A DNA stretch of 64,000 nucleotides from Prevotella melaninogenica (GTDB lineage: Bacteria > Bacteroidota > Bacteroidia > Bacteroidales > Bacteroidaceae), in the NCBI RefSeq assembly GCF_018128065.1, contig NZ_CP072360.1, forward strand, positions 1,058,501 through 1,122,500. The letters run 5' to 3'. Numbering within the stretch: position 1 is the first letter of the stretch; every line of letters starts with the position of its first letter. Under the pieces are notes generated by a model. That model made no database searches and was not told where the DNA came from. It saw only the letters and a program-made list of their open reading frames with translations. Below are positions 26,009 through 34,621 of the stretch, in pieces. Position numbers and translations under genes: made by a program.

Positions 26009-27004
26009 ATGCAGAATTCTAAATTCAAATATTCTGTTGCAATCCGAACAGTTGGAAAAGCTGGGGATAAGTACATTCAAGAGTTGCAGTCACTTCACAA
26101 TCAAACAGTGAAGCCTGAACATATTTATGTGCATCTTGCTCATGGGTTTGAACGTCCGAAAGAGCAAGTGGGTATGGAGGAGTATATAGATACTCCAAAG
26201 GGGTTAGTGCATCAACGAGCTGCCGCTAATATGGTAGAAGAAGAGTATGTGCTAATTATTGATGATGATGTTTATTTCCCTGAAGATGCTGTTGAAAAGA
26301 TGTATAATGCTTTACGAAAGTATAATGCTGATGGTATTGCACCAGATACTTTTCCTTCTCAAAGTATGAGCTTTTTTTCAAAGGTGGGAGCATATCTGAC
26401 TAATACGGTTAAAGGACGAAAAAACGATGGATGGGCTATACGTATTCAACGTTCTGGAGCATTCTCCTTTAATAGTAATCCCGAGAAAGGAGCAATCTAT
26501 CCTACAGAAAGTGCTGCTGGAACTGCAGTCTTTATGAAGACAAAAGTATGGAAAGCTATTCATTATGAACATGAGGTATGGATTGACAAGTATCCTGCTG
26601 GTACGTTTGGTGAAGACCAGTTGATGTATCAGAAGATAATAGAGAATGGATTTAAACTATTAATGTGGTATGACTCTGGAGTTCTTCATTTAGATGCAAA
26701 TACTAATAAAGCCAGTCAGAAATCATACGATAAGATTTATTATCGTGCCATGTCACAGTACTTGACTTGGTATCGTTGTGTTTATGACTTGCCAAGAAAC
26801 ACATCAGCAGATAAATTAAAGAATCAATTGGCTTATGCTTATAGATTTCTATTGAGTTGTAGTGTTAGATTGGTTTATTCTATCCTTCAATTTTCTCCAA
26901 GATTTTTGACTGCACATATCAAAGGTAATCTTGATGCTAGAAAATTCGTGAAAAGTGAGGAATATATCAGTTTACCTCATTTTGTTCTTTCACCAAAAGA
27001 ATAA
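26009..27004 (+). CDS. Glycosyltransferase family 2
   Basis: A 331-residue GT-A enzyme. It has FKYSVAIRTVGKAGDKYIQELQSL at the start, QRAAANMVEEEYVLIIDDDVYF with the metal-binding DDD triplet, and a later FGEDQLMYQKIIENGF acceptor region. It is less like the other GT2 proteins here and more like rhamnosyl- or GalNAc-transferase-type GT2 members, but this is a weak judgement. Sugar unknown. Confidence 0.8.
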   Translation: MQNSKFKYSVAIRTVGKAGDKYIQELQSLHNQTVKPEHIYVHLAHGFERPKEQVGMEEYIDTPKGLVHQRAAANMVEEEYVLIIDDDVYFPEDAVEKMYNALRKYNADGIAPDTFPSQSMSFFSKVGAYLTNTVKGRKNDGWAIRIQRSGAFSFNSNPEKGAIYPTESAAGTAVFMKTKVWKAIHYEHEVWIDKYPAGTFGEDQLMYQKIIENGFKLLMWYDSGVLHLDANTNKASQKSYDKIYYRAMSQYLTWYRCVYDLPRNTSADKLKNQLAYAYRFLLSCSVRLVYSILQFSPRFLTAHIKGNLDARKFVKSEEYISLPHFVLSPKE

Positions 27005-27029
27005 ATTTGTATAAGAAGTTTCTTTAGCT

Positions 27030-28070
27030 ATGGATAAACCAAAGTTTAGTATCGTTGTTCCTGTTTATAATGCAGAGGGATATCTGCGTAAATGCCTTGA
27101 TTCACTTCTTCGCCAAGGTTTGGATAGTTATGAGATTCTATTAGTTAATGATGGGAGTACTGATAGTTCTCTGTCTATATGTCAGGAGTATGCAGAAAAT
27201 AATCATAGGATAAAAGTATTGAGCCAAAACAATCAAGGTGTTTGTGCTGCACGGAACAATGGTCTAGAACATTCGACAGGGGAATGGATAGTATTGGTAG
27301 ATTCGGATGATTATCTTTTAGATAATGGATTGTATACAGCTTTTTCTGCTGTTAAATGTCAAGAAGAGTATGATGTCATTCAGTATAAGAGCAGCTATGA
27401 TTTTTGGCCAAAGAAAGCCCTTACATCTGATGTGATTTTTATGGGGAGTGGACATGATTTGATTAGACAGTCGGGCTTTGTTTCTTTCTGTTGGTTATGT
27501 TTTTATAGGAGAGAGTTCTTGATTCGCAACCATATTCACTTTAATAATAAGTATATTGTAGGAGAAGACCAATTGTTTGTTGCTAATGTGTTTCTTCATA
27601 ACCCACGAACAGCTGTGGTTTCAACAGACATTTATCGTTATGTTGTACATGAAGATAGTGCAACAACCAAGCGTGATGTAAAACATACAAGACGATGTGT
27701 TGAGGATTATCTGTCGTCTTTCTATGATATATTAAGTATAGCTAAGAGTGTAAAAGGTGATGAAAAGGAAGGTGTTGTGTTAGCTTGCTATAATGCACTG
27801 AATGCAAAGAAAATGTTTGGGTTCAGTAGAATGTTGTCTTCTCAATATGATTATAGAAATTTTAAGCGAATCAGGTCTCGAGCACGAGAAGTAGAATTTT
27901 ATCCAATCTTTCCGAATGGGGCAGGAATGAAACCTCTGTGTATGGCTTGGATGATTAATTTGATACTTAAGCATTATTTTTTCTATAAACCTGCTTCTTG
28001 GCTTTTTAATAGTCTTGTTGTAAAATATATTCTCCCACGATTAAGAGTAAATCTGAAGAATGAAAAATAA
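27030..28070 (+). CDS. Glycosyltransferase family 2
   Basis: A 346-residue GT-A enzyme with the standard start FSIVVPVYNAEGYLRKCLDSLL, NDGSTDSS, NQGVCAARNNGLEHSTGEW, and DSDD as the metal motif near residue 91. A catalytic-base region GEDQLFVANVFLH follows at about 180. The C-terminal 100 residues are basic and may touch the membrane. Its stop overlaps the next start by 11 bases, so the two are coupled. Confidence 0.85.
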   Translation: MDKPKFSIVVPVYNAEGYLRKCLDSLLRQGLDSYEILLVNDGSTDSSLSICQEYAENNHRIKVLSQNNQGVCAARNNGLEHSTGEWIVLVDSDDYLLDNGLYTAFSAVKCQEEYDVIQYKSSYDFWPKKALTSDVIFMGSGHDLIRQSGFVSFCWLCFYRREFLIRNHIHFNNKYIVGEDQLFVANVFLHNPRTAVVSTDIYRYVVHEDSATTKRDVKHTRRCVEDYLSSFYDILSIAKSVKGDEKEGVVLACYNALNAKKMFGFSRMLSSQYDYRNFKRIRSRAREVEFYPIFPNGAGMKPLCMAWMINLILKHYFFYKPASWLFNSLVVKYILPRLRVNLKNEK

Positions 28071-28962
28071 AATCATAACAATTGTTACACCTACTTATAA
28101 TAGGGCTGATAAACTACCTCTATTATTTGAAAGTCTTTGTCAGCAGAGTTGCAAAGATTTTGAATGGTTATGTATAGATGATGGTAGTTCTGATAATACA
28201 GAGGAACTTGTCGGACAATTTATTCAGAAAATGTCATCATCATCAGAAGGCTTTCCTATAAAATATATTTATAAGAAGAATGGAGGAAAACATTCTGCAT
28301 TGAATATTGCATTCAAAGAGGTACAGACAGAGTTGTTGTTTATAGTTGATTCCGATGATATACTCGTAGAGGAATCTATAGCTACCATTATAGAAGATTG
28401 GCATAAACTTGACCATAAAGAAAATATTTGTGGGATGGGTTACCTCAAGGGATTTATAAATAATAGCTTAATTGGAGATGCTTATTCTAAAGATAAATTT
28501 ATTGGTAATTTTATAGATGAACGCTACAACAGAGGAGTTGATGGAGATAAAGCAGAAATTTGGGCAACAGATAAAATTAGAGGTTTTCAATATCCAGAGA
28601 TTGAAGGTGAGAAGTTCATCTCTGAATCTGTTGCTTGGATTTGGCTGGCTAAGCAATATAACATGCTATTTGTTAATAAAATTATCTACCTTGTTGAGTA
28701 TCAGTCTGGAGGCTTATCTGATTCTGGTAGATTGTTAAGATTTAGATGTCCTAAACAGATGGTGTATGGTTCACTGATGACGATGTCAAAAGAGTTCTCT
28801 ATTAAAATACGTGTTAAAGAAACTCTACTTTATATTGTATATTCTCTTTTTGGTAAGAGAAGTCTTAAAGAACTTTTTCATTGTGAGTATAAACTACTTG
28901 TATTTATTAATCTTGTTCCAGGATATTTGCTTTACAAGTATTGGAAATGGAAGTATATGTAG
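28060..28962 (+). CDS. Glycosyltransferase family 2
   Basis: A 300-residue GT-A enzyme: IITIVTPTYNRADKLPLLFESL, CIDDGSSDNTEELV, KNGGKHSALNIAFKEVQTE and DSDD at about 95. The motif KNGGKHSALN is characteristic of a GT2 subgroup frequent in Bacteroidota capsule loci. The end is hydrophobic (YKLLVFINLVPGYLLYKYW), suggesting membrane association. It starts inside the preceding gene's 3' end. Confidence 0.85.
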   Translation: MKNKIITIVTPTYNRADKLPLLFESLCQQSCKDFEWLCIDDGSSDNTEELVGQFIQKMSSSSEGFPIKYIYKKNGGKHSALNIAFKEVQTELLFIVDSDDILVEESIATIIEDWHKLDHKENICGMGYLKGFINNSLIGDAYSKDKFIGNFIDERYNRGVDGDKAEIWATDKIRGFQYPEIEGEKFISESVAWIWLAKQYNMLFVNKIIYLVEYQSGGLSDSGRLLRFRCPKQMVYGSLMTMSKEFSIKIRVKETLLYIVYSLFGKRSLKELFHCEYKLLVFINLVPGYLLYKYWKWKYM

Positions 28963-28988
28963 TGCAAATGACTAAAGATTGAATTTTG

Positions 28989-30098
28989 ATGAGAATACTG
29001 CAAGTCATTACATCTTTGGAAATGGGCGGTGCTGAAACTTTGGTAGTTAATTTGATACCAAGGTTGCAGGCATTAGGGCATACTGTAGATTTGTGCGTTT
29101 TTAATGGTACAGAAACGCCATTGACTAATAGACTGAAGAAAGAGAGCCCACAAACGAAGATATATGCGCTGGGACATGGGGCTTACAATCCACTCTATAT
29201 ATTGAAGCTGACAAAGATAATGAGGAACTATGATATTATTCACACACATAATTCCTCACCACAGCTTTTTGTAGCTATTGCGAGATCGTTCTGCCCAGTG
29301 AAACTTGTGTCTACAGAACATACAACTTCTAATCGCAAACGTGAATGGAAGTGGTATGCACCGATTGAGAGCTGGATGTATGGACAGTATAACCATGTGA
29401 TTTGTATAAGTCAGATTGCAGAGGAAAAGTTGCGAGTGTATATGGGAGGTTTTTGGATGGAAAAGTCTAATCCCAAGTATGAGCAAATCTCAACAATCAA
29501 CAATGGTGTAGATGTAAAGGCAATCAGTAATGCAGCTCCCGATAATGAGTTGTTATCGTTGAAAGGACAGAGAAAGGCTATTTTGATGGTAGCGGGATTC
29601 CGAGATGCAAAAGATCAGGATACCGTTGTCAGGAGCTTGAGTTTGCTGAATAACGATAAGTTTGAAATTTGGTTTGCAGGTGTCGGTGTTCGTCAGGATA
29701 CTGTCAAGCAGTTAGCAGACTCACTCGGTGTTGGTGAACGGGTGAGGTTCCTTGGCTTACGTACGGATATACCGAATGTACTGCGGTCTGCAGATGTTAT
29801 CGTGATGTCTTCTCATTGGGAAGGGTTGAGCCTTAGCAATGTGGAAGGGATGAGTGCTCATAAGCCTTTTATAGCATCTAATGTAAATGGGTTGAAAGAG
29901 GTAACAAAAGGATATGGTATTCTTTTCCCGCATGAAGATGCAAAGGTCTTGGCAGATGAGATTAATCATTTAACAAGTGATGAGGCTTATTATAATGAGA
30001 TAGCTGAACGTTGTTATAATAGAGCTTTGGAGTTTGATATTTCAAAAACGGTCAATGGATATAATAATGTTTATAAAGATGTAAATTCTAATGGGTAA
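28989..30098 (+). CDS. Glycosyltransferase family 4
   Basis: A 369-residue GT-B enzyme with VITSLEMGGAETLVVNLIPRL (acceptor-domain glycine-rich loop), STEHTTSNRKREWKW, the linker NNGVDVKAI, and the donor-side SSHWEGLSLSNVEGMSAHKPFIASNVNGLKEV, the GT4 E-x7-E region. The ATG at 28989 is preferred to the TTG three bases earlier. Its last eight bases overlap the second acyltransferase gene. Confidence 0.88.
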   Translation: MRILQVITSLEMGGAETLVVNLIPRLQALGHTVDLCVFNGTETPLTNRLKKESPQTKIYALGHGAYNPLYILKLTKIMRNYDIIHTHNSSPQLFVAIARSFCPVKLVSTEHTTSNRKREWKWYAPIESWMYGQYNHVICISQIAEEKLRVYMGGFWMEKSNPKYEQISTINNGVDVKAISNAAPDNELLSLKGQRKAILMVAGFRDAKDQDTVVRSLSLLNNDKFEIWFAGVGVRQDTVKQLADSLGVGERVRFLGLRTDIPNVLRSADVIVMSSHWEGLSLSNVEGMSAHKPFIASNVNGLKEVTKGYGILFPHEDAKVLADEINHLTSDEAYYNEIAERCYNRALEFDISKTVNGYNNVYKDVNSNG

Positions 30099-31062
30099 AG
30101 ATAGAATAGCATATTTAGATTTTGTAAAGTTCATAGCAATACTTCTTGTATGTATTGGTCATTGCTATTTAATGAGTCCAAACTTAGAAAGCAGTATTCG
30201 ACCTATTATCTATTCTTTTCACATGCCGCTGTTTATGTTGGTGTGTGGTTATTTTTCCATTCGTAGCTTAGAAATACCTATCAAATCTCTTTTGGAAAAG
30301 AAGAGTAAACAATTGTTGATTCCTGTTATATCGTGTACCATTTTAATTATTTGTCTATTCGGGGGGGGGATTCGTCTAGAAATTATAGGTTGTGTTTGGT
30401 TTCTTAAGAATCTGTTTGTATGCTATCTTATAGCAAGATTTGTCAAATGCGTTAAAATACCAGTAGAGATTACGTTTCCGCTTTCATGGGTAATACTTTT
30501 AATTATTCCTTATAGTGGAACATTGATGATTAATTTTCTCTATTTCTATTTTTGTGTTGGCTATTTAATCCATAAATATCAAGATTATATTCAAAGTTAT
30601 AGAGTCTCCCTATTTGTATTTTCTCTTGTCTTTTTTATAGCAGCAGTTTGTATGCATTGGACAAATCCTTCTGAAAAAGTTGATATAAATTTACTTATGT
30701 TTAGTCCTTTCAAGTTTGTTGTACAAGTTTTTGTCGGACTTTCTGGCTCTATAGTTGTAATAGGTATTTGTGAGCTTATATATAAGTTGTTTGGAAAGCG
30801 ACAGAGGGCAGGGAAGGTTCTATCATATTTTAGTACTATTGGTAGATATACTTTGGGAATATATATTGTACAAACTTTTATAATAGAGCGGTTAATAACT
30901 GTATATATAAAGTTAAATGAGGCAGTCATTTCACCAGCTTTTACAGATTTTATTTTTATCCCATTGATTGGTAGTGCCTTATGTTGTGTTTGCTATTATG
31001 TTGTTCGTTTAACACAACCAATTAAAATAATAAATATTCTTTTTTATGGGGTACAGAAATAG
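30091..31062 (+). CDS. Acyltransferase 3 family membrane protein with a nine-G tract
   Basis: A 323-residue integral membrane acyltransferase, probably O-acetylating a glycan residue. It starts DRIAYLDFVKFIAILLVCIGHCYLM (catalytic His in GHCYL), then YSFHMPLFMLVCGYF, and has about ten hydrophobic segments, ending with the conserved LGIYIVQTFIIERL region. Codons 91-93 are three glycines encoded by nine G in a row (30361-30369); loss or gain of one G would truncate the protein. As sequenced the frame is open. It overlaps the preceding glycosyltransferase by 8 bases. Confidence 0.88.
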   Translation: MGKDRIAYLDFVKFIAILLVCIGHCYLMSPNLESSIRPIIYSFHMPLFMLVCGYFSIRSLEIPIKSLLEKKSKQLLIPVISCTILIICLFGGGIRLEIIGCVWFLKNLFVCYLIARFVKCVKIPVEITFPLSWVILLIIPYSGTLMINFLYFYFCVGYLIHKYQDYIQSYRVSLFVFSLVFFIAAVCMHWTNPSEKVDINLLMFSPFKFVVQVFVGLSGSIVVIGICELIYKLFGKRQRAGKVLSYFSTIGRYTLGIYIVQTFIIERLITVYIKLNEAVISPAFTDFIFIPLIGSALCCVCYYVVRLTQPIKIINILFYGVQK

Positions 31063-31204
31063 GAAGTATAATTTCTTATCTATTGAGGCTAAATCTTACA
31101 ATAATGGATGAGAAAGTTATTGATTTACAGAGCAGTTGTTTGAATATCTTCTCGGTTTCCTGAATATACTATAGCTATTAGACGTATAATGTGAATATTA
31201 ATTT

Positions 31205-32176
31205 ATGATAGGAAGAAATAATTTAGTTAAACTTATAGATTGCTGTTATCGTGAACCTCTGATGAAGTTCAGGATTATGAAGGAGAAAGGGTTCTCTTTG
31301 TATACAACGGGAAATAGTTATCCGTTTGTATTTATGGTTGATGGTAGAATTCCTCATGGTGGAATGTTTGACAGACTGAAAGGTCTGATTACTATTTATG
31401 CTATATCTAAAACTTTGGAAAAGCCATTTAAATTGAATTGGACTTATCCGTTTGTATTAAGTAAGTATCTTGAGCCAAATGAGTATGATTGGCTAATTGA
31501 TGAGAGCCAAATGAATTTTGGTCTTCTTTCATATAATAATGTTATAGCCTACGGAGAGATAATAGACCCTTCTCGTTTATATAAGAAACGTTCGTCTGAA
31601 ACACATTTCTATTATGGTTATAACTCATTAGATAAGGTGAATGCTCATTTTGGGACGAGTTACCAGTGGGGTGAGTTGTATAGAGAACTATTTCGCCCAA
31701 CAAATTACCTCCAACGTTATTTGGATCAATATCAGTCAGAGATAGGAGCGAACTATATAGCAATTCATACACGTTTTATGAATCTCTTGGGTGACAAGAC
31801 GGAAACTAATATCAATCCTGAATTAAGTTCTGAAAATCAAAAGAGTGCATTGGTTGAGGCTGCTATCAATTCTGTAAAGAAGACATCTGAACAGCATCCT
31901 AACACAAGGATTCTTATTGCTTCCGATTCGATGGTTTTCATTGAGGAGATAAAGAAAGCAAAGCTTGATGTGTATATTGTGCCTGGAACTGTAAAGCACA
32001 TTGATACTGCTGGTGAAACAGATGATTCTGAGAATATAAAGATGTTTACAGACTATTACTTAATCAGTGGTGCGCAAAAAGTTTATAGCTTATGGCATGA
32101 AGGAATGTGGAAGAGTGCATTCCCAGAGTATGCTGCAAGAATTGGAAATGTGAATTTTGAACGTGTCGAGTTCTAA
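31205..32176 (+). CDS. Putative fucosyltransferase-like GT-B protein
   Basis: A 323-residue protein that looks like the fucosyltransferase-like GT-B group. Cues are VDGRIPHGGMFDRLKGLITIYA (similar to GxxGN/DR-type N-terminal loop), IAIHTRFMNLLGD with the His-x-Arg of the donor motif, ILIASDSMVFIEEI, and MFTDYYLISGAQKVYSLW near the C-terminus. No profile was run, and the sugar may not be fucose. A 142-base gap with nothing recognisable precedes it; the next gene starts 3 bases after its stop. Confidence 0.6.
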   Translation: MIGRNNLVKLIDCCYREPLMKFRIMKEKGFSLYTTGNSYPFVFMVDGRIPHGGMFDRLKGLITIYAISKTLEKPFKLNWTYPFVLSKYLEPNEYDWLIDESQMNFGLLSYNNVIAYGEIIDPSRLYKKRSSETHFYYGYNSLDKVNAHFGTSYQWGELYRELFRPTNYLQRYLDQYQSEIGANYIAIHTRFMNLLGDKTETNINPELSSENQKSALVEAAINSVKKTSEQHPNTRILIASDSMVFIEEIKKAKLDVYIVPGTVKHIDTAGETDDSENIKMFTDYYLISGAQKVYSLWHEGMWKSAFPEYAARIGNVNFERVEF

Positions 32177-32179
32177 ATC

Positions 32180-33292
32180 ATGAAGAAGAAATTAATTCGC
32201 GTTACAACTGCGGACATATCTTTAAATAGTTTGCTAAAAGGGCAGCTGAAATTTTTGAACCAATACTTTGAGGTTATTGGTGTTGCAAAGGATACAGGGG
32301 TACTGAAGGAAGTTCAGGAACGAGAGGGAATCCGCGTTGTAGATGCCCCATTGGAGCGCCCTATCAGTTTGTTGAAAGATCTTAAAGGGTTATGGTTTTT
32401 GTATCGCTTGTTCCGTAAAGAGAAGCCATGGTGTGTTCATGCTAATACGCCTAAGGGAAGTCTGTTGGCGATGATAGCTGCTGGGTTTGCTGGTATACCT
32501 CATAGAGTCTATACCGTTACAGGACTTCGTTACCAAGGAGCACATGGAATTCTTAGAATTATTCTTAAAACTATGGAACGCCTTTCATGCCTTTTTGCTA
32601 CGAATGTTATTCCAGAAGGGCAGGGGGTGTTACATGCCTTGCACAAAGATAGTATTACTAATAAGCCATTACGTGTAATTTGGAATGGAAACATTAATGG
32701 TGTTGATACAGAATTCTTTTTGCCAGCAGAGGATAAAATCGAGAAGTCTGATATCTTTACTTTTGTCTTTATTGGAAGAATTGTTAAAGATAAGGGAATG
32801 CATGAACTCACTGAATGTATGCGACAGTTGAATTGTCGATTAATCTTGGTTGGATCATTCGAACAGGAAGATGCTGTGTCTGAAGCCGACAAGGAGTTTT
32901 TGACAACTTCTGATAAAGTGAAATTTGTCGGCTGGCAAAGTGATGTTCGTCCTTTCTTAGCTCAAGCAGATGCACTTGTTTTTCCAAGTTATCGTGAAGG
33001 ATTTCCAAATGTTCCAATGCAAGCGGGTGCTATGGGGTTGTCTTGTATTGTAACGAATATTAATGGTTGCAATGAAATCATTAAAGATGGACTGAATGGT
33101 AAAATTATTGCTGCTCCTCTTAAAGAAGGATCAGAGGTTATGCAGCAGGCTTTGTTTAATACTATGAAATGGTTTATTGAGCACCCAGAGGAGGCGAAGC
33201 GCATGGGGCGTAACGCTCGTCCTATGATTTGTGAAAGATTTGAACAGAAGGATATTTGGAAGGCTTTAAAAGAGTTTTACGATGCTTTATAA
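32180..33292 (+). CDS. Glycosyltransferase family 4
   Basis: A 370-residue GT-B enzyme with the layout of the second or third glycosyltransferases of Bacteroidota capsule loci: VTTADISLNSLLKGQLKFL, HANTPKGSLLAMIAA, TVTGLRYQGAHGI, then VFIGRIVKDKGMHEL and the donor motif FPSYREGFPNVPMQAGAMGLSCIVTNINGCNEI. Since it lies near the initiating transferase it may add the second sugar. Its stop overlaps the next start by 11 bases. Confidence 0.88.
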   Translation: MKKKLIRVTTADISLNSLLKGQLKFLNQYFEVIGVAKDTGVLKEVQEREGIRVVDAPLERPISLLKDLKGLWFLYRLFRKEKPWCVHANTPKGSLLAMIAAGFAGIPHRVYTVTGLRYQGAHGILRIILKTMERLSCLFATNVIPEGQGVLHALHKDSITNKPLRVIWNGNINGVDTEFFLPAEDKIEKSDIFTFVFIGRIVKDKGMHELTECMRQLNCRLILVGSFEQEDAVSEADKEFLTTSDKVKFVGWQSDVRPFLAQADALVFPSYREGFPNVPMQAGAMGLSCIVTNINGCNEIIKDGLNGKIIAAPLKEGSEVMQQALFNTMKWFIEHPEEAKRMGRNARPMICERFEQKDIWKALKEFYDAL

Positions 33293-33917
33293 AATAGCAC
33301 ATATCCTACGTGACAAGTTCCCTTGGATTTGGGATGTAATAGGCATCATAAATTCTTTCCTTTTTGGATTAAGGTATGATGGTAAAATGATACAAGTTCA
33401 GAAGATTCTTATTCATTTTACTAAGACAATAGAAGAGGATGACAATGCGCTTTTCTATAAGATAGAGGTCCTTTGTAAGGATAATCTTTCTTTGTTGGTA
33501 AAGATGTTTGCAGAACAGCCTGCGTCAGCTTTTGACTTCTTTAAGCCTCATGGTTTCGATGAACTGTCATTAAACAAGTTAGCAAAAGATAAAAGTTTTC
33601 TTGCTTATATTGTTGTTGCAGAAGGAAATGCTCAGCAAAAAGTATGTGTTGGATATTTTTTTCAGCGTAGTTTCTTTTGGGGGAAATCCTTTCGTGGATA
33701 TATGACAGATTATCGTTGGCAACGTCGAGGAATCAATAAAATGATGAATCTATGTGCGACAGAGATATCTTCATTGTTAGGTCTCCGAGTGTTTGGTACA
33801 ATAGCACCAGATAATATTGCTTCTATGAAATCTGCTCAGACTGCTAATGATATTCATATTGTTGAAACATTACCTAATGGAGATTACTATGTAGAGTACA
33901 GACCTAAAAAGGATTAA
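33282..33917 (+). CDS. GNAT-like N-acyltransferase
   Basis: A 211-residue protein. The C-terminal two thirds look like a GNAT domain: SFLAYIVVAEGNAQQKVCVGYFF, then YRWQRRGINKMMNLCATEI (acyl-CoA loop, with the Arg-x-x-Gly part), and IAPDNIASMKSAQ. The N-terminal 60 residues are unusual and partly hydrophobic. It overlaps the GT4 gene and sits 59 bases before the initiating transferase, so it may acylate the amino sugar made by the final aminotransferase, as PglD does in bacillosamine synthesis; PglD itself is a different fold. Confidence 0.68.
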   Translation: MLYKIAHILRDKFPWIWDVIGIINSFLFGLRYDGKMIQVQKILIHFTKTIEEDDNALFYKIEVLCKDNLSLLVKMFAEQPASAFDFFKPHGFDELSLNKLAKDKSFLAYIVVAEGNAQQKVCVGYFFQRSFFWGKSFRGYMTDYRWQRRGINKMMNLCATEISSLLGLRVFGTIAPDNIASMKSAQTANDIHIVETLPNGDYYVEYRPKKD

Positions 33918-33976
33918 TCTGTAAGGTTATTCTTTTTGGATTCTGAAAAATTATTCTTAAATATTGTAGTATAATT

Positions 33977-34612
33977 ATGTTTTTAAAATGGTTATTTGAT
34001 AAACTTGCATCTTTGTTTGGGTTGCTATTCCTTAGTCCAGTATTATTGGTTGTAGCAATTCTGATTAAGGTGAAGATGCCTGGTCCTATATTGTTCTGTC
34101 AGAAGCGAGTGGGGCAGTATGGGAAACTATTTACCGTTTATAAGTTCAGATCCATGACTGTTAAGGCTGAGGCAGCAGTGGCAAGTCGGGATTCAGAAGC
34201 AACTTCTATTGCTTCAACTGAACAGTGCCGTATCACACCACTTGGCGAGAAACTCAGACGTTATAAGTTAGACGAGTTACCTGAACTTTGGAATGTCCTC
34301 AAGGGTGATATGAGTTTTGTCGGTCCACGCCCAGACGTTCCTGGTTATGCTGATCAGTTGCAAGGCGAAGAAAGAGATATACTGAAGTTAAAGCCAGGAA
34401 TAACAGGTCCAGCCAGTTTGAAGTATAGAAATGAGGAAGAACTCTTAGCTTCTGTAGAGAATCCTGCACAATATAATGATGAGGTGATTTTCCCAGACAA
34501 AGTAAAGTTAAACCTCTATTATCTCAAACACTATTCATTTATAAAAGATATTCAAATGATTATCTGTACGGTTCTCGGTAAAAAGATGGACTATGCAGGT
34601 GAAAAAATATAA
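33977..34612 (+). CDS. Initiating phosphoglycosyltransferase (PglC-like sugar transferase)
   Basis: A monotopic phosphoglycosyltransferase of 211 residues that would load the first sugar-1-phosphate onto undecaprenyl phosphate. One N-terminal re-entrant hydrophobic segment (ASLFGLLFLSPVLLVVAILI) is followed by QKRVGQYGKLFTVYKFRSM, LRRYKLDELPELWNVLKGDMSFVGPRPD with the catalytic Asp-Glu pair, and LKPGITGPASLKYRNEEELL. The short form matches PglC, not the longer WbaP/WcaJ. It is the only initiating enzyme seen, placed at the 3' end of the locus as is usual in this phylum. Confidence 0.92.
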   Translation: MFLKWLFDKLASLFGLLFLSPVLLVVAILIKVKMPGPILFCQKRVGQYGKLFTVYKFRSMTVKAEAAVASRDSEATSIASTEQCRITPLGEKLRRYKLDELPELWNVLKGDMSFVGPRPDVPGYADQLQGEERDILKLKPGITGPASLKYRNEEELLASVENPAQYNDEVIFPDKVKLNLYYLKHYSFIKDIQMIICTVLGKKMDYAGEKI

Positions 34613-34621
34613 TTAGTAAAA

